This document shows, piece after piece, positions 5,295 to 6,798 of a stretch of 6,798 nt of DNA. The stretch comes from DATKEG01 sp035544515 (GTDB taxonomy: Bacteria; Acidobacteriota; Vicinamibacteria; Fen-336). The notes below the pieces were generated by a model that did no database searches, was not told the DNA's origin, and saw only the letters and a program-made list of their open reading frames with translations. Position 1 is the first letter of the stretch, and each line of letters begins with the position of its first letter. Where the stretch lies: NCBI GenBank assembly GCA_035544515.1, contig DATKEG010000125.1, positions 1-6,798 of the forward strand, given 5' to 3'. The translations under genes and the position numbers were made by a program.

Positions 5295-6798
5295 TCAGCC
5301 CGTCATGGGGACGAGCCAGGCCAGCATGACCGTCATCACGAAGGCCACCGCGCCGACGACGGCCAGGACGGGCGTCCACGAGCGCAGCGTCTCCACCTCG
5401 GTCAGCCCGCCCATGCGCGCGAAGATCCAGAAGCCGCTGTCGTTCATCCAGGACCCCACGAGCGAGCCCGCCCCGATCGAGAAGGCGAGGTACGCGGGAT
5501 GGAAGGCCAGCTGCGCGGGCTCGATCATGGCCACGATCATGCCCGAGGTGACGATCATGGCGGTGGTGCTGGAGCCCTGGGCGAACTTGATCACCGAAGC
5601 CACCGTGAAGCACAGCGCGAGCAGCGGCAGCGAGGTGAGCAGCGCCCGCGATCCCCCCGCCACCCGCGCCTCGGCCAGGCCCCTGATCGCGTCGCCCAGG
5701 CCCGCCTCGCGGAGGACACCGCCGAAGGCGCCTCCGGCCGCCGTGATGAGGATGATGACCCCGCCGCTCATGAGCGCCGCCTCCACGACCTCGGAGATGG
5801 GCACGGCCAGCCGCCTCCGTTGCCTCCAGAGGGTGAGCAGCGCGATCAGGGCCGAGAGGAAGAGGGCGAAGTTGGGATTGCCGAGGACGCGCGTCCAACG
5901 GAAGGCGGCCGCCGGCCCGTTGCCCTCGTCCGCGGCCTGCAGGAGGGCCCGCGTGAGGGCGTCGCTCCCAGCAGGCGCGCCTCCGGGCGCGCGGCCATCA
6001 GCTCCGCATGGGCCAGCGTCTTGACCACGGCGTCCCCGGTGATGAGAAGAACGGGCAGCACGATGGGGAGCAAGGAGATCCACAGGCTGGGCAGCGCGCC
6101 CTCGACCGCGGGCGGCGCGGCCGTGGTGGCCGCCTCCGCCGGCGGCGAGGCCCAGCTCGGGACGAGCGGCCGCCGGCGATCGAGCAGGGCGCCATACCCC
6201 AGGCCCGCGACGGCCGCGGGAAGCGCCACCACGATGCCCATCGCGATCATGACCCCGAGGTTGACGTCGAGGACGTTGGCCATGAAGAGCGGGCCCGGCG
6301 TGGGAGGGACGAGGGCGTGCGTGGCCACGCCCCCCGCGGCGATCGCCGTCACGTACTTGAGGTAGTGGCGGCCGGTCGTGCGGTAGAGCGACCGGGCCAG
6401 CGGCACCAGCAGGTAGAACGCGGTGTCGAAGAACACCGGGATCGACAGCACGAAGCCGCTGCCCATCATGGCCGTGCCGCCGCGCTTCTCCCCCAGCAGG
6501 CCCAGGAACATCCGCACGATGCGGTCCGCGGCTCCGCTGCGCATCATGGCCTCGCCGATGACCGCGGCCAGGGCGATCACGATGCCGATGGCGGTCGCGG
6601 TGGCGCCGAAGCCGGCCACCACGCGGGTCACGGGATCGGTCACCCCAGGGGAGGCGCCGGGCGATCCCCCGCCGACCATGAAGCTGACGACCAGGGCCGC
6701 GGTGAGCAGCGCCAGAAAGGCGTTGACGCGCGCGGCCACGATGGCGCCGAGCACCACCGCGATGCCCACGGCCAGGACCACGAAGGGATACCATCCCG
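5295..6798 (-). pseudogene. GntP-family permease, frameshifted and cut by the right window edge
   Basis: Two overlapping minus-strand frames each hold half of one GntP (gluconate:H+ symporter, PF02447-type) permease. The N-terminal half, from the window edge to about 5969, contains NAFLALLTAALV, IPVFFDTAFYLLVP and ALVPPTPGPLFMAN, the last matching the family's proline-rich P-x-P-G-P loop. The C-terminal half, about 5969 to 5298, contains GGAFGGVLREAGLGD, QGSSTTAMIVTSGMI and GSWMNDSGFWIFARMGGLTEVETL, all typical of GntP C-termini. One missing base at a GGG run (5967-5969) explains the shift. Restoring a fourth G joins the halves into about 500 continuous visible residues. As read, the N-terminal product would add 40 aberrant residues and stop at 5846-5848. 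The frame is open at the window edge (GWYPFVVLAVG), so the true start lies just outside; the GTG at 6781 is probably internal. If intact it would import gluconate or a related sugar/hydroxy acid. Either a real pseudogene or a sequencing/assembly error is possible. Confidence 0.85.
5967..5969 (-). other. Frameshift point in the GntP permease
   Basis: On the minus strand the N-terminal frame reads CTG CTG GGA GCG ACG, while the C-terminal frame reads GGG AGC GAC GCC CTC. Adding one G to the GGG run gives L-L-G-S-D-A-L-T-R, a smooth join. No X-XXY-YYZ slippery heptamer is present in the upstream frame. Confidence 0.7.

Noticed and set aside
5960..5985. Programmed -1 frameshift in the GntP gene
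   Set aside because: The direction fits, but no slippery heptamer in the right phase is present and GntP permeases are not known to use recoding; a lost G in a G run is simpler.
3814..6024. Very long plus-strand open frames (736 and 559 codons) running across the second glycosyltransferase and the permease
   Set aside because: They cross two real genes on opposite strands, encode Arg/Ala/Pro-rich nonsense and match the wrong codon-position composition.

Overview
This is a very GC-rich bacterial window with an almost exclusive preference for G or C at third codon positions. The gene types (an M16B peptidase opening with a 'PNGLTLITE' segment, two GT-C-type membrane glycosyltransferases, a GntP-family permease, a PF00756-type esterase) would suit an uncultured soil lineage such as Rokubacteria/Methylomirabilota or a deltaproteobacterial/acidobacterial relative. 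No marker gene settles this, so the taxonomic guess is weak.

Layout from left to right. Bases 1-88 carry the last 28 codons of an esterase (+). Bases 85-250 form a long nested palindrome with perfect 21-bp end arms between two convergent genes. A small secreted protein or lipoprotein of unknown function (735 down to 247, -) and an M16B zinc peptidase (2075 down to 819, -) follow as a probable two-gene unit on the minus strand. A 96-bp divergent gap separates the peptidase from two plus-strand integral membrane proteins (2172-3791 and about 3788-5266). Both look like GT-C (polyprenyl-phosphate-sugar-dependent) glycosyltransferases. Their junction overlaps, and the second gene has no ATG, GTG or TTG at its apparent 5' end. 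Converging on them from the right is a GntP-family permease (-), which is frameshifted near 5967-5969 and runs off the right edge of the window.

Functionally the window reads as ordinary chromosomal content rather than a defence or mobile island. The two GT-C proteins probably act together in building an envelope glycan or glycoconjugate. The peptidase and small exported protein may be transcribed together but have no evident shared function. The permease would import a sugar acid or hydroxy acid if it were intact.

The most interesting non-coding signal is the 85-250 palindrome. Its ends lie at CTAG, and the stop codons of both flanking genes fall inside those two CTAG copies. This is what insertion of a small MITE-like element, with CTAG target duplication, into a site where the two stop codons overlapped would produce. 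Other points of note are the apparent CTG start, a 14-bp tandem duplication across a stop codon, and the single-base frameshift in the permease. I found no RNA gene, CRISPR array or clearly new multi-gene system.
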